From positions 1-5,061 of the forward strand of contig DXRF01000058.1 of assembly GCA_019411205.1 (NCBI GenBank): a DNA stretch of 5,061 nucleotides, in the 5' to 3' direction. Made by a program: the position numbers and the translations under genes. Positions 1 through 5,061 of the stretch are shown here, piece after piece; the first letter of the stretch is position 1; every line of letters begins with the position of its first letter. This stretch comes from Parabacteroides sp. GTDB taxonomy: Bacteria > Bacteroidota > Bacteroidia > Bacteroidales > Tannerellaceae. The notes beneath the pieces were generated by a model. It worked only from the letters and a program-made list of their open reading frames with translations. It ran no database searches and had not been told where the DNA came from.

Positions 1-112
1 AAATACCTGTGTATTTGTTTATTAATTACTATTGTAGCCACCTTGTTTTTTACTTACATATATGGAGGTGAAACCGAAGGGGGCATGGCCAACCCAAATC
101 AAGACGAGACAT

Positions 113-206
113 AAGGTGAAGGCAGATTTTTGAGGTGAAGGCAGTCCGGATGTCTGCCTTCACCCTTGTGTGACATGATAATCAAAAGGTCTCAAGGGTG
201 GGTGAA
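113..206. repeat. Cluster of direct and inverted GGTGAAGGCAG repeats
   Basis: The 12-mer AGGTGAAGGCAG occurs at 133-144, and its 11-base core GGTGAAGGCAG occurs at 115-125 and again at 134-144, a period of 19 bp. The exact inverse CTGCCTTCACC lies at 154-164. The second copy and the inverse form an 11-bp hairpin with a 9-nt loop (145-153). The first copy can instead pair over 12 bp (115-126 with 153-164). Two further segments complement the same C-rich arm: CAAGGGTG at 193-200 with 161-168, and GGGTGAA at 200-206 with 159-165. It may be a dispersed intergenic repeat of the REP type or a structured RNA element. The sequence alone does not decide, and there is no poly-T run to make it an obvious terminator. 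Confidence 0.6.
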
Positions 207-344
207 GCTGAATTGGAAATCCGTGTAATCTATGTTTAACTATCATGGCGACCAATCTTCATTTGTGGTTCAATCGGCTAAAAAGTGAACTTATATCATT
301 TAATATGATATTTATATTTAAGGAGGAGAAGGTGTATAGACAAG

Positions 345-376
345 AAAGAGGATAACCCCGAAGGACTATCCTCTTT
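345..376 (-). terminator. Hairpin terminator with UUCG loop downstream of mdh
   Basis: Read on the minus strand, the arm AAAGAGGATAGTCC pairs with GGGTTATCCTCTTT. This gives a 14-bp stem with two G-U wobbles, closed by the loop TTCG between C and G, the classic extra-stable C(UUCG)G tetraloop. It begins about 32 nt after the mdh stop codon, which is where a rho-independent terminator is expected. The U-tract after the stem on the minus strand is interrupted (TCTTTCTTGTC). The plus-strand side has a run of four T at the end of the stem, so the element may work in both directions. Confidence 0.8.
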
Positions 377-408
377 TCTATATTATTATCAAACCTTTTT
401 TTCGACTA

Positions 409-1350
409 TTAAAGAGCGCCGACTTCTTTCAAAGCTTCATTTGTTTTGTGAACGGCTGCTGCACTCTTGGCGAAGAGTTCTTTTTCTTCGGCTGTCAATT
501 CCAGTTCAACGATCTTTTCGATACCGTTCTTACCCAGGATAACAGGAACACCGATGCAAAGATCAGATTCACCGTATTCACCTTCCAGGTAAACAGAGCA
601 AGGAATCATCTTCTTCTGGTTGTGGATGATAGACTCAACAACATAAGCTCCTGCTGCACCCGGTGCATACCATGCGGAAGTACCTAACAACTTAGTCAGT
701 GTAGCACCGCCGACCATAGTGGAAGCAACAACTTCCTGCAGTTTTTCAGCACTCAACAACTGACTTACAGGAATACCTTTGTAAGTAGCCAAACGAGCCA
801 GCGGGATCATAGTAGTATCACCGTGACCGCCGATTACCATGCCTTCGACTTCGTTGGCATTGCAACCTAAAGCCTGAGACAAGAAATATTTGAAACGAGA
901 GCTATCCAAAGCACCGCCCATACCGATGATACGGTTTTTCGGCAGACCCAAAGACTTCAATGACAGGTAAGTCATTGTATCCATCGGGTTGGAGATCACT
1001 ACCAGGATTGCGTTCGGAGAATATTTCAGGATGTTCTGAGCTACGCTCTTAACGATACCAGCGTTAACACCGATCAGTTCTTCGCGAGTCATACCCGGTT
1101 TACGAGGAATACCAGAAGTGATAACTACAACGTCAGAGTTAGCTGTCTTCTCATAATCGTTTGTGCAACCTACAACCTTAGTATCGAAACCTAGCAATTG
1201 AGCGGTCTGCATCATATCCATCGCTTTACCTTCGGATACGCCTTCCTTTACGTCTAGCATTACAACTTCGTCTGCCACTTCATTGAAGGCAAGAACATTT
1301 GCGCAAGTAGCACCTACATTACCGGCGCCAACAACTGTTACTTTAGACAT
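409..1350 (-). CDS. mdh: Malate dehydrogenase, NAD-dependent, LDH-like type
   Basis: This cytoplasmic enzyme interconverts malate and oxaloacetate with NAD(H), in the TCA cycle or its reductive branch. The 313-residue protein has the usual length of the LDH-like bacterial malate dehydrogenases. A Rossmann fold opens with GAGNVG (8-13), and D33 ends strand 2, which favours NAD over NADP. The mobile loop reads IPRKPGMTR (81-89). Its R83 stands where lactate dehydrogenases carry glutamine, so malate specificity is expected. SNPMD (120-124) carries the substrate/cofactor asparagine N121. D149 and R152 in ALDSSRF and H176 in GGHGD form the catalytic and substrate-binding set. All key residues are present and the frame is intact. 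The start is the only sensible one because the Rossmann strand begins three residues later. The leader is AT-rich with no Shine-Dalgarno sequence, as is normal in Bacteroidetes. The gene appears monocistronic, with its own promoter and terminator. Function is very secure. Confidence 0.97.
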   Translation of the reverse strand: MSKVTVVGAGNVGATCANVLAFNEVADEVVMLDVKEGVSEGKAMDMMQTAQLLGFDTKVVGCTNDYEKTANSDVVVITSGIPRKPGMTREELIGVNAGIVKSVAQNILKYSPNAILVVISNPMDTMTYLSLKSLGLPKNRIIGMGGALDSSRFKYFLSQALGCNANEVEGMVIGGHGDTTMIPLARLATYKGIPVSQLLSAEKLQEVVASTMVGGATLTKLLGTSAWYAPGAAGAYVVESIIHNQKKMIPCSVYLEGEYGESDLCIGVPVILGKNGIEKIVELELTAEEKELFAKSAAAVHKTNEALKEVGAL

Positions 1351-1410
1351 AATAATAAGTTTTATATGTTTTACTTATAATAATACTTCCATCTCTTTTT
1401 AAAAGCGAGA

Positions 1411-1418
1411 CAAAGGTA
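1411..1418 (-). promoter_or_regulatory. mdh promoter, -7 element TACCTTTG
   Basis: The minus strand reads TACCTTTG, an exact match to the Bacteroidetes sigma-ABfr -7 consensus TAnnTTTG. A TTTC that differs by one base from the -33 element TTTG lies at 1438-1441 with a 19-nt spacer, which is the expected distance. Transcription should start near 1404, giving an AT-rich leader of roughly 50 nt before the mdh start codon. Confidence 0.7.
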
Positions 1419-1479
1419 CAACCTATTACGAAATAAAGAAATATTTCCGTATATATTTTGTGTTAGCCTTGATTAAATT

Positions 1480-1515
1480 TATGATTTATCATCGCTATAT
1501 AATCCATAAATCATA
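1480..1515 (-). terminator. Possible weak hairpin after rlmI
   Basis: TATGATTTAT (1480-1489) and ATAAATCATA (1506-1515) form a 10-bp, almost wholly A-T stem with a 16-nt loop, 16 nt past the rlmI stop codon. The position suits a transcript end for the three-gene operon. However, the stem is weak and no U-tract follows on the minus strand, so it may instead be a chance palindrome in AT-rich DNA. Confidence 0.3.
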
Positions 1516-1531
1516 CATCAAAACTTTTCTC

Positions 1532-2716
1532 TCACTCCACATAAAGTACCAGTCCTTTCAAATATTCTCCTTCCGGATGGTAGATGTTGACTGGGTGATC
1601 GGCAGGTTGTGTCAGTTGGTGCAGGATACGGACACTGCGTCCGGACTGGGCGGCTGCACTGAACACGGCCAGACGGAAGTTTTCCTTGCTTACCACCTGC
1701 GAGCAGGAGAAGGTGAACAGGATGCCTCCCGGCTTGATCTTTTCGAAAGCGATGGCATTTAGTTTGCGGTAGCCCTGTAAGGCATTGCGCAACACGTTTT
1801 TATGTTTGGCGAAAGCGGGCGGGTCCAGGATGATGAGGTCGTAGTTGCTTCCCATCTTTTCGAGATATTTGAAAGCGTCTTCCGCATAAGCTTCGTGGCG
1901 CGGATCTCCCGGAAAGTTTAGTTCCACGTTTTTGTTGGTCAGCGAGATCGCTTTGGCAGAACTGTCGACCGAGTGAACGACCTTGGCGCCTCCTCGCATG
2001 GCGTAGAACGAGAATCCGCCGGTGTAGCAGAACATGTTCAGTACGGAGCGGCCTTTGGCATAGCGTTCCAGCAACGAACGGTTTTCACGCTGGTCGACAA
2101 AGAAACCGGTCTTTTGCCCCTTTTGCCAGTCAACGCAGAATTTCAAGCCGTTTTCGAGTGCGATATCTTCCACTTCACCACCGTACAGGTAGCCGTCTTC
2201 GCTGCCCAGGTTGGCTTTGTAAGGCAAGGTGGCTTCCGATTTGTAATATATGTTCTGTAAAGAGTCTCCCAACACGGCTTTCAGAGCTTCGGCAATCTGA
2301 TGGCGTGCGTAGTGCATGCCGACGGAATGCGCCTGCATGACGGCGGTGTGGGCATACATGTCGATGACCAGTCCCGGAAGATTATCTCCTTCGCCATGCA
2401 CCAACCGGTATGTATTGTTGTTTTCCACTCCGGCAAGTTCCAGTGCCTGGCGCAATGTGTAAGCAATGCGGATGCGTTCTTCCCAGAAAGTGGCATCTAT
2501 CGTGACCGGTTTGAAAGATAAGATGCGTACGGCGATACTGCCTATTTGATAATGTCCGATACCTAAAAAACGTCCGTTCGTACCGTAAACTTCTACCAGG
2601 TCGCCTTCTTCCGGTTCACCTTCGATCGTCTGGATGGCGCCGGAGAATACCCACGGGTGGAAACGTAGCAACGATTCCTCTTTTTTCGGTTTGAGAAATA
2701 CTTTACACTCCTTCAT
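1532..2716 (-). CDS. rlmI: 23S rRNA (cytosine-C5)-methyltransferase, RlmI family
   Basis: Class I SAM-dependent methyltransferase of the RlmI type, expected to methylate carbon 5 of a cytosine in 23S rRNA (C1962 in E. coli). At 394 residues it is nearly the length of E. coli RlmI (396, from memory). A PUA RNA-binding domain covers about residues 1-75 and includes HPWVFSGAI (20-28). A central segment holds RLVHGEGDNLPGL (104-116). The family motif QKTGFFVDQREN lies at 201-212. The Rossmann catalytic domain has motif I VLNMFCYTGGFS (225-236), a SAM-ribose acidic residue D251, DPPAFAK (298-304) and FSCSQ (336-340), in which C338 is the likely catalytic cysteine. It is the last gene of the operon. 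Its ATG directly follows the TAA of the exonuclease gene (TAAATG), so translational coupling is likely. The exact target base in this organism is inferred from the family. Confidence 0.9.
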   Translation of the reverse strand: MKECKVFLKPKKEESLLRFHPWVFSGAIQTIEGEPEEGDLVEVYGTNGRFLGIGHYQIGSIAVRILSFKPVTIDATFWEERIRIAYTLRQALELAGVENNNTYRLVHGEGDNLPGLVIDMYAHTAVMQAHSVGMHYARHQIAEALKAVLGDSLQNIYYKSEATLPYKANLGSEDGYLYGGEVEDIALENGLKFCVDWQKGQKTGFFVDQRENRSLLERYAKGRSVLNMFCYTGGFSFYAMRGGAKVVHSVDSSAKAISLTNKNVELNFPGDPRHEAYAEDAFKYLEKMGSNYDLIILDPPAFAKHKNVLRNALQGYRKLNAIAFEKIKPGGILFTFSCSQVVSKENFRLAVFSAAAQSGRSVRILHQLTQPADHPVNIYHPEGEYLKGLVLYVE

Positions 2717-3298
2717 TTATATCTGTTTCAATTGATTGTATATTTTCAGGCAGGCCCAAGCGTCGAGGGCTGCATATTTTTTCTGTGCATCGCTGAGGAC
2801 ATCGGCTTCCCAGTTGCTCAGACGCTGTCCTTTCGAGATCTTCTTGTTGAAGAGGATGGCGTATATCTTTTGCAGGCTGGCGTCTTCGATGCCGAACTGC
2901 CCGACATAGTTCTGCAAGTCCAGGAAGTTGGCGGGCTGTATGTCCGTGCGTTTCCGCATTGCCCCGAAATCGTCGCGTAATGAAAGGCCTATCTTCAGTA
3001 CCTTTTCATTTGCCAGAAATTCTTCCAATGCTTCCGGAATATCAATCCGGTTCAAGCGGAACAGAAAGCAGGCTTCGTCGGTCGATATTTGCATGAGCGA
3101 TATTTTGTAGCGTTGCCCTTTCTTGAAGCTCGGACGGGTTTCCGTGTCGAATCCGACCGCCTGGAACTCGGAGAGGTAGCTGATCGCTTTCTCCGTATCC
3201 CTCAATGTGTCGATCACGATGATCCGTCCGGTAAATTCCTCTAAGGGAAGCTCGGATATTGCCTCTTTTGTTATCGAATGTGTATATTGTTGTGTCAT
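2717..3298 (-). CDS. Single-domain 3'-5' exonuclease, DEDDy (RNase D/WRN-like) type
   Basis: A 193-residue protein that is essentially one DnaQ-like/RNase H-fold 3'-5' exonuclease domain. All three exonuclease motifs of the DEDDy group are visible: ExoI as FDTETRP (50-56, with D51 and E53), ExoII as GLSLRDDF (104-111, with D110 the probable metal ligand by comparison with the WRN exonuclease), and ExoIII as YAALD (175-179, with Y175 and D179). The catalytic site is therefore complete and should bind two divalent metals. No HRDC, helicase or polymerase domain is attached, so this is not a full-length RNase D (about 375 residues) or PolA. The substrate, RNA or DNA, cannot be read from the sequence. 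It sits between a DUF5063 gene, whose end it overlaps by four bases (ATGA), and rlmI, which it abuts. The rRNA methyltransferase neighbour tilts the guess towards RNA processing. No signal peptide is seen, so a cytoplasmic location is expected. Confidence 0.88.
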   Translation of the reverse strand: MTQQYTHSITKEAISELPLEEFTGRIIVIDTLRDTEKAISYLSEFQAVGFDTETRPSFKKGQRYKISLMQISTDEACFLFRLNRIDIPEALEEFLANEKVLKIGLSLRDDFGAMRKRTDIQPANFLDLQNYVGQFGIEDASLQKIYAILFNKKISKGQRLSNWEADVLSDAQKKYAALDAWACLKIYNQLKQI

Positions 3299-3840
3299 TC
3301 TTCTTCGTTTTTTTCTAAAAACTCTTCATCGCTGTATCGCACGGCGTGGAGTGCTTTTAATGCGTTTAATAATTGTTGTCCCCAGAATTCGCTGAAGTTT
3401 TTACGACACAATACGAGTGCTTCGAGCATAACTTCTTCATTGCCTTGGCGGAACAGAGAAATGAAATTACCCGTATCCTGGTAAACATCGGCCAGATTCT
3501 CCGAGATGAAGGCTGCGATCGGCGTGTCGCTGTATTGCATGTCCGGATGGAATGTTTCGAGGTAGGAGTCTTTCTCTCCGAGCAATCCGGCAATCCGGTT
3601 GCGGACCGATTCGTACATGTCTTCCGTAACAGTCAGTTCCGGCTCTGCATCTTCGTCTTCTACCGCTTCGGGTAGGAGGGTGGCTTTCAGATACAGCAAA
3701 GGTAAGATCTTGACTGCCTTATCCAAAAAGTCGAAGAGACCGGTATTGCCGGCATTCTCGACAAACGTACAAAACTCCAGTGCAACTGTTACGAATTCCA
3801 GCGTGTTGCGTTCGTATATCGGGCTGTTTTCTTTTTCCAT
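3295..3840 (-). CDS. DUF5063 domain-containing protein, function unknown
   Basis: I recognise this 181-residue protein as a member of the DUF5063 family, which is common in Bacteroidetes and has no established role. It is predicted to be mostly helical and is strongly acidic. The first helix reads TLEFVTVALEFCTFVENA (13-30), followed by a segment rich in leucine and aromatic residues (34-55) and an acidic stretch around EDEDAEPE (61-68). The tail SDEEFLEKNEEE is also acidic. There is no signal peptide, membrane segment, metal-binding motif or nucleotide-binding loop that I can see. It is the first gene of the operon. Its TGA overlaps the ATG of the exonuclease gene, so the two are probably translated in fixed proportion. 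An accessory or adaptor protein for the exonuclease or methyltransferase is a possibility, but that is inference from position only. The family call is from memory of its conserved amino-terminal pattern. Confidence 0.82.
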   Translation of the reverse strand: MEKENSPIYERNTLEFVTVALEFCTFVENAGNTGLFDFLDKAVKILPLLYLKATLLPEAVEDEDAEPELTVTEDMYESVRNRIAGLLGEKDSYLETFHPDMQYSDTPIAAFISENLADVYQDTGNFISLFRQGNEEVMLEALVLCRKNFSEFWGQQLLNALKALHAVRYSDEEFLEKNEEE

Positions 3841-3878
3841 GCTGATTATCTTAGTAGATACCTTGCGTTTATAATCTG

Positions 3879-3886
3879 CAAAAGTA
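3879..3886 (-). promoter_or_regulatory. Promoter of the DUF5063-exonuclease-rlmI operon, -7 element TACTTTTG
   Basis: The minus strand reads TACTTTTG, an exact TAnnTTTG match. It lies 38 bp upstream of the DUF5063 start codon and would give a leader of about 30 nt. No clear TTTG -33 element sits at the usual distance. This is the only good promoter seen for the three genes, whose junctions leave no room for internal ones. Confidence 0.6.
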
Positions 3887-4029
3887 GCAATTTTTTCTTT
3901 GTAAAGCTAATATCGGATACCGCACCGAAATTATCTTTGCTTGAGTGGGCTCGGTAGCGTTTTGCCGGAATTTTGAGATTGCTCCCTAATGGAAATGCGA
4001 ATGTCGTAGGGAACTTAAAATTTTCTATG

Positions 4030-4037
4030 TACATTTG
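4030..4037 (+). promoter_or_regulatory. ftsK promoter, -7 element TACATTTG
   Basis: TACATTTG matches the Bacteroidetes -7 consensus TAnnTTTG exactly and lies 23 bp before the ftsK ATG, predicting a very short leader of about 17 nt. The -33 box is not recognisable. An AAAATTTT palindrome (4017-4024) lies just upstream, and the 8-bp palindrome ATGTACAT (4027-4034) overlaps the element. The leader has no Shine-Dalgarno sequence. Confidence 0.6.
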
Positions 4038-4060
4038 CGAGTTGTAAATTTAATTGTGTA

Positions 4061-5061
4061 ATGGCTAAAAAGACGACTGCAAAACAAAATACGAATAACG
4101 GGGAAAGTAAATTTAAGGGGATTCGAAACTTCTTTACCAGTGAGCGGACGCGTTTTATCACCGGATTAGTTATTTCCATTGTTACCATATATGTCGGTCT
4201 GGCGTTGATTTCGTTTTTCTTTACAGGAGGGGCTGATCAGAGCAAGATCGAAAATGTCCCGTTGTCGGACCTGGTGGTCAATCGTGGATCGGTAGAGAAC
4301 TGGACCGGTGTGCGTGGGGCTTTCCTTGCCGATTTGCTGATGAACCGGTGGTTCGGGATCTCTTCGTTCTTGATCTTGTTTTTTCTCGGTTCGGTAGGGG
4401 CGAAGCTGATGAACTTGAGTCGGGTGTCGTTGATGAAACGTTTCCTGTTCAGTGCGGCCATGCTGATATGGGGATCCTTGTTTTTTGCTTTTATCTTTAT
4501 CCGCGGATACGAAGATACATTTATCTATTTGGGCGGTCAGCACGGATATTATTTGTCGGAGGTGATGATGAATAATATCGGGATACCGGGTACGATCCTG
4601 CTGCTGGTCGGCCTGTTCCTGATTATAGCGATCTTTACCAGCAAACGGACGATTCCGTTCCTGCAAAACGTTTTCTCTTTCGGATGGTTGAAGAACGGTT
4701 TGAAACATGAAAAGAGTGAAACACTGGAAACACAGGAAGCGTCGGATGTGCTGGATGTACCGGAAACGCCGGAAGTGCCGGAAGCTCCTCTGTCTGCTGT
4801 ATATCAAGAGGCAAAAGAGGAGATCGTCGAGCCGGACGAATATGTTTTCGATACGGAAGCCGAGATGCGGAAAGCCGAGGAGGAAAAAGAAATGCCGGTA
4901 GAAAAGAAAATGTCGGTAGAAAAGGAGATTCCGCAAAAGAATGATTTTGAATTTGAAGTAGCCAGGGGAGATGATCCGGTTGTCGAAGCCTCAGCCGGTG
5001 GCGGTACGAGTTTTGAAGTGGAAGTGCCGGAAGACGAGGAAACTTTCGATCAGTCCCAATT
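4061..5061 (+). CDS. ftsK: DNA translocase FtsK, amino-terminal part (cut by window end)
   Basis: The first 333 codons of an FtsK/SpoIIIE-type DNA translocase, the septum-anchored motor that moves the chromosome terminus during division. Visible here is a lysine-rich cytoplasmic tail (1-31), then four membrane segments at about 33-54, 100-117, 128-147 and 176-193, matching the four-helix FtsK membrane module. Sequence such as LALISFFFTGGADQS (47-61) and YLGGQHGY (156-163) is typical of Bacteroidales FtsK as I remember it. From about 215 the protein becomes an acidic linker rich in Pro, Glu and Val, with short tandem repeats. The RecA-like motor and the gamma DNA-reading domain lie beyond the right edge, so the ATPase motifs cannot be checked. 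Bacteroidales FtsK proteins are roughly 800 residues long, so about 40% is visible. The ATG at 4061 is the only possible start nearby: reading back in frame there is no start codon before the stop at 4016-4018. It is transcribed divergently from the DUF5063 operon. Confidence 0.92.
   Translation, partial: MAKKTTAKQNTNNGESKFKGIRNFFTSERTRFITGLVISIVTIYVGLALISFFFTGGADQSKIENVPLSDLVVNRGSVENWTGVRGAFLADLLMNRWFGISSFLILFFLGSVGAKLMNLSRVSLMKRFLFSAAMLIWGSLFFAFIFIRGYEDTFIYLGGQHGYYLSEVMMNNIGIPGTILLLVGLFLIIAIFTSKRTIPFLQNVFSFGWLKNGLKHEKSETLETQEASDVLDVPETPEVPEAPLSAVYQEAKEEIVEPDEYVFDTEAEMRKAEEEKEMPVEKKMSVEKEIPQKNDFEFEVARGDDPVVEASAGGGTSFEVEVPEDEETFDQSQ

Larger units (their letters stand above)
1..408. other. Non-coding left flank of about 400 bp with repeats and the mdh terminator
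   Basis: No open reading frame of believable length or composition is present on either strand. The segment holds three structured items that are listed separately: a GGTGAAGGCAG repeat cluster, an AT-rich palindrome at 293-311 (ATATCAT, 5-nt loop, ATGATAT) and the hairpin downstream of mdh. The first 60 bases are AT-rich and look intergenic. No exact TAnnTTTG promoter element was found here on either strand; the nearest are one-mismatch matches at 10-17 and 258-265 on the plus strand. No tRNA or rRNA fold was recognised. Whether a neighbouring gene begins or ends just left of the window cannot be seen. Confidence 0.7.

Noticed and set aside
62..133. 23-codon plus-strand frame starting ATGGAGGTG
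   Set aside because: It runs into the GGTGAAGGCAG repeats, has no clear promoter or ribosome site and no recognisable product. A chance frame is the simplest reading.
113..206. CRISPR array
   Set aside because: Only two direct copies of 11-12 bp with an 8-nt gap are present, far from the repeat and spacer lengths of CRISPR, and no cas gene is nearby.
260..276. GGTTCAATC, resembling a tRNA T-loop
   Set aside because: The flanking bases cannot form a T-stem and there is no acceptor stem, D-arm or anticodon arm around it.
448..687. 79-codon plus-strand frame inside mdh
   Set aside because: It is antisense to an intact, highly conserved enzyme gene and shows no family features.
3846..4034. 62-codon minus-strand frame in the ftsK/DUF5063 intergenic region
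   Set aside because: It spans the operon -7 element and most of the ftsK one, has no promoter of its own in a sensible place, and its composition (Lys, Leu and Phe rich) fits AT-rich non-coding DNA.
4707..4901. 64-codon Lys/Arg-rich plus-strand frame inside ftsK
   Set aside because: It is an out-of-frame reading of the repetitive FtsK linker; the basic composition follows from frame-shifted Glu, Lys and Pro codons.
4166..4936. 256-codon open frame on the minus strand across ftsK
   Set aside because: It is fully antisense to a convincing FtsK frame, and its product is a low-complexity mix rich in Arg, Gln, His and Phe, as expected from the complement of the membrane and acidic-linker codons. 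No family is recognisable.

Overview
The window looks like chromosomal housekeeping DNA from a member of the Bacteroidales, probably close to Parabacteroides or Bacteroides. The supporting signs are promoters ending in a TAnnTTTG -7 element, AT-rich leaders without Shine-Dalgarno sequences before the real genes, and proteins of Bacteroidetes type (a DUF5063 protein, the FtsK amino-terminal form, and an LDH-like malate dehydrogenase). The genus is an inference from recall and was not tested by any search.

Layout. Bases 1-408 hold no convincing gene. They contain a cluster of short direct and inverted repeats built on GGTGAAGGCAG (113-206), an AT-rich palindrome (293-311), and a hairpin with a UUCG loop that should end the mdh transcript (345-376). 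Malate dehydrogenase (mdh, 409-1350, minus strand) follows, with its own promoter at 1411-1418. Next comes a compact three-gene minus-strand operon, read from right to left: a DUF5063 protein (3295-3840), a single-domain DEDDy 3'-5' exonuclease (2717-3298) and an RlmI-type 23S rRNA cytosine methyltransferase (1532-2716). The first two genes overlap by 4 nt and the last two abut exactly. A 220-bp divergent promoter region (3841-4060) separates this operon from a plus-strand ftsK gene that starts at 4061 and runs off the right edge. Only its four membrane segments and part of its acidic linker are visible.

How the genes work together. mdh serves central carbon metabolism (oxaloacetate/malate interconversion) and appears to be transcribed alone. 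The exonuclease and RlmI are plausibly both RNA-directed, so the co-transcribed DUF5063 protein may be linked to RNA or ribosome maturation; this is guilt by association only. FtsK is a chromosome-segregation and division protein, and its link to the divergent operon is only the shared intergenic region.

I found no clear sign of a new defence, mobile or RNA-guided system. The least explained segment is the repeat cluster at 113-206.
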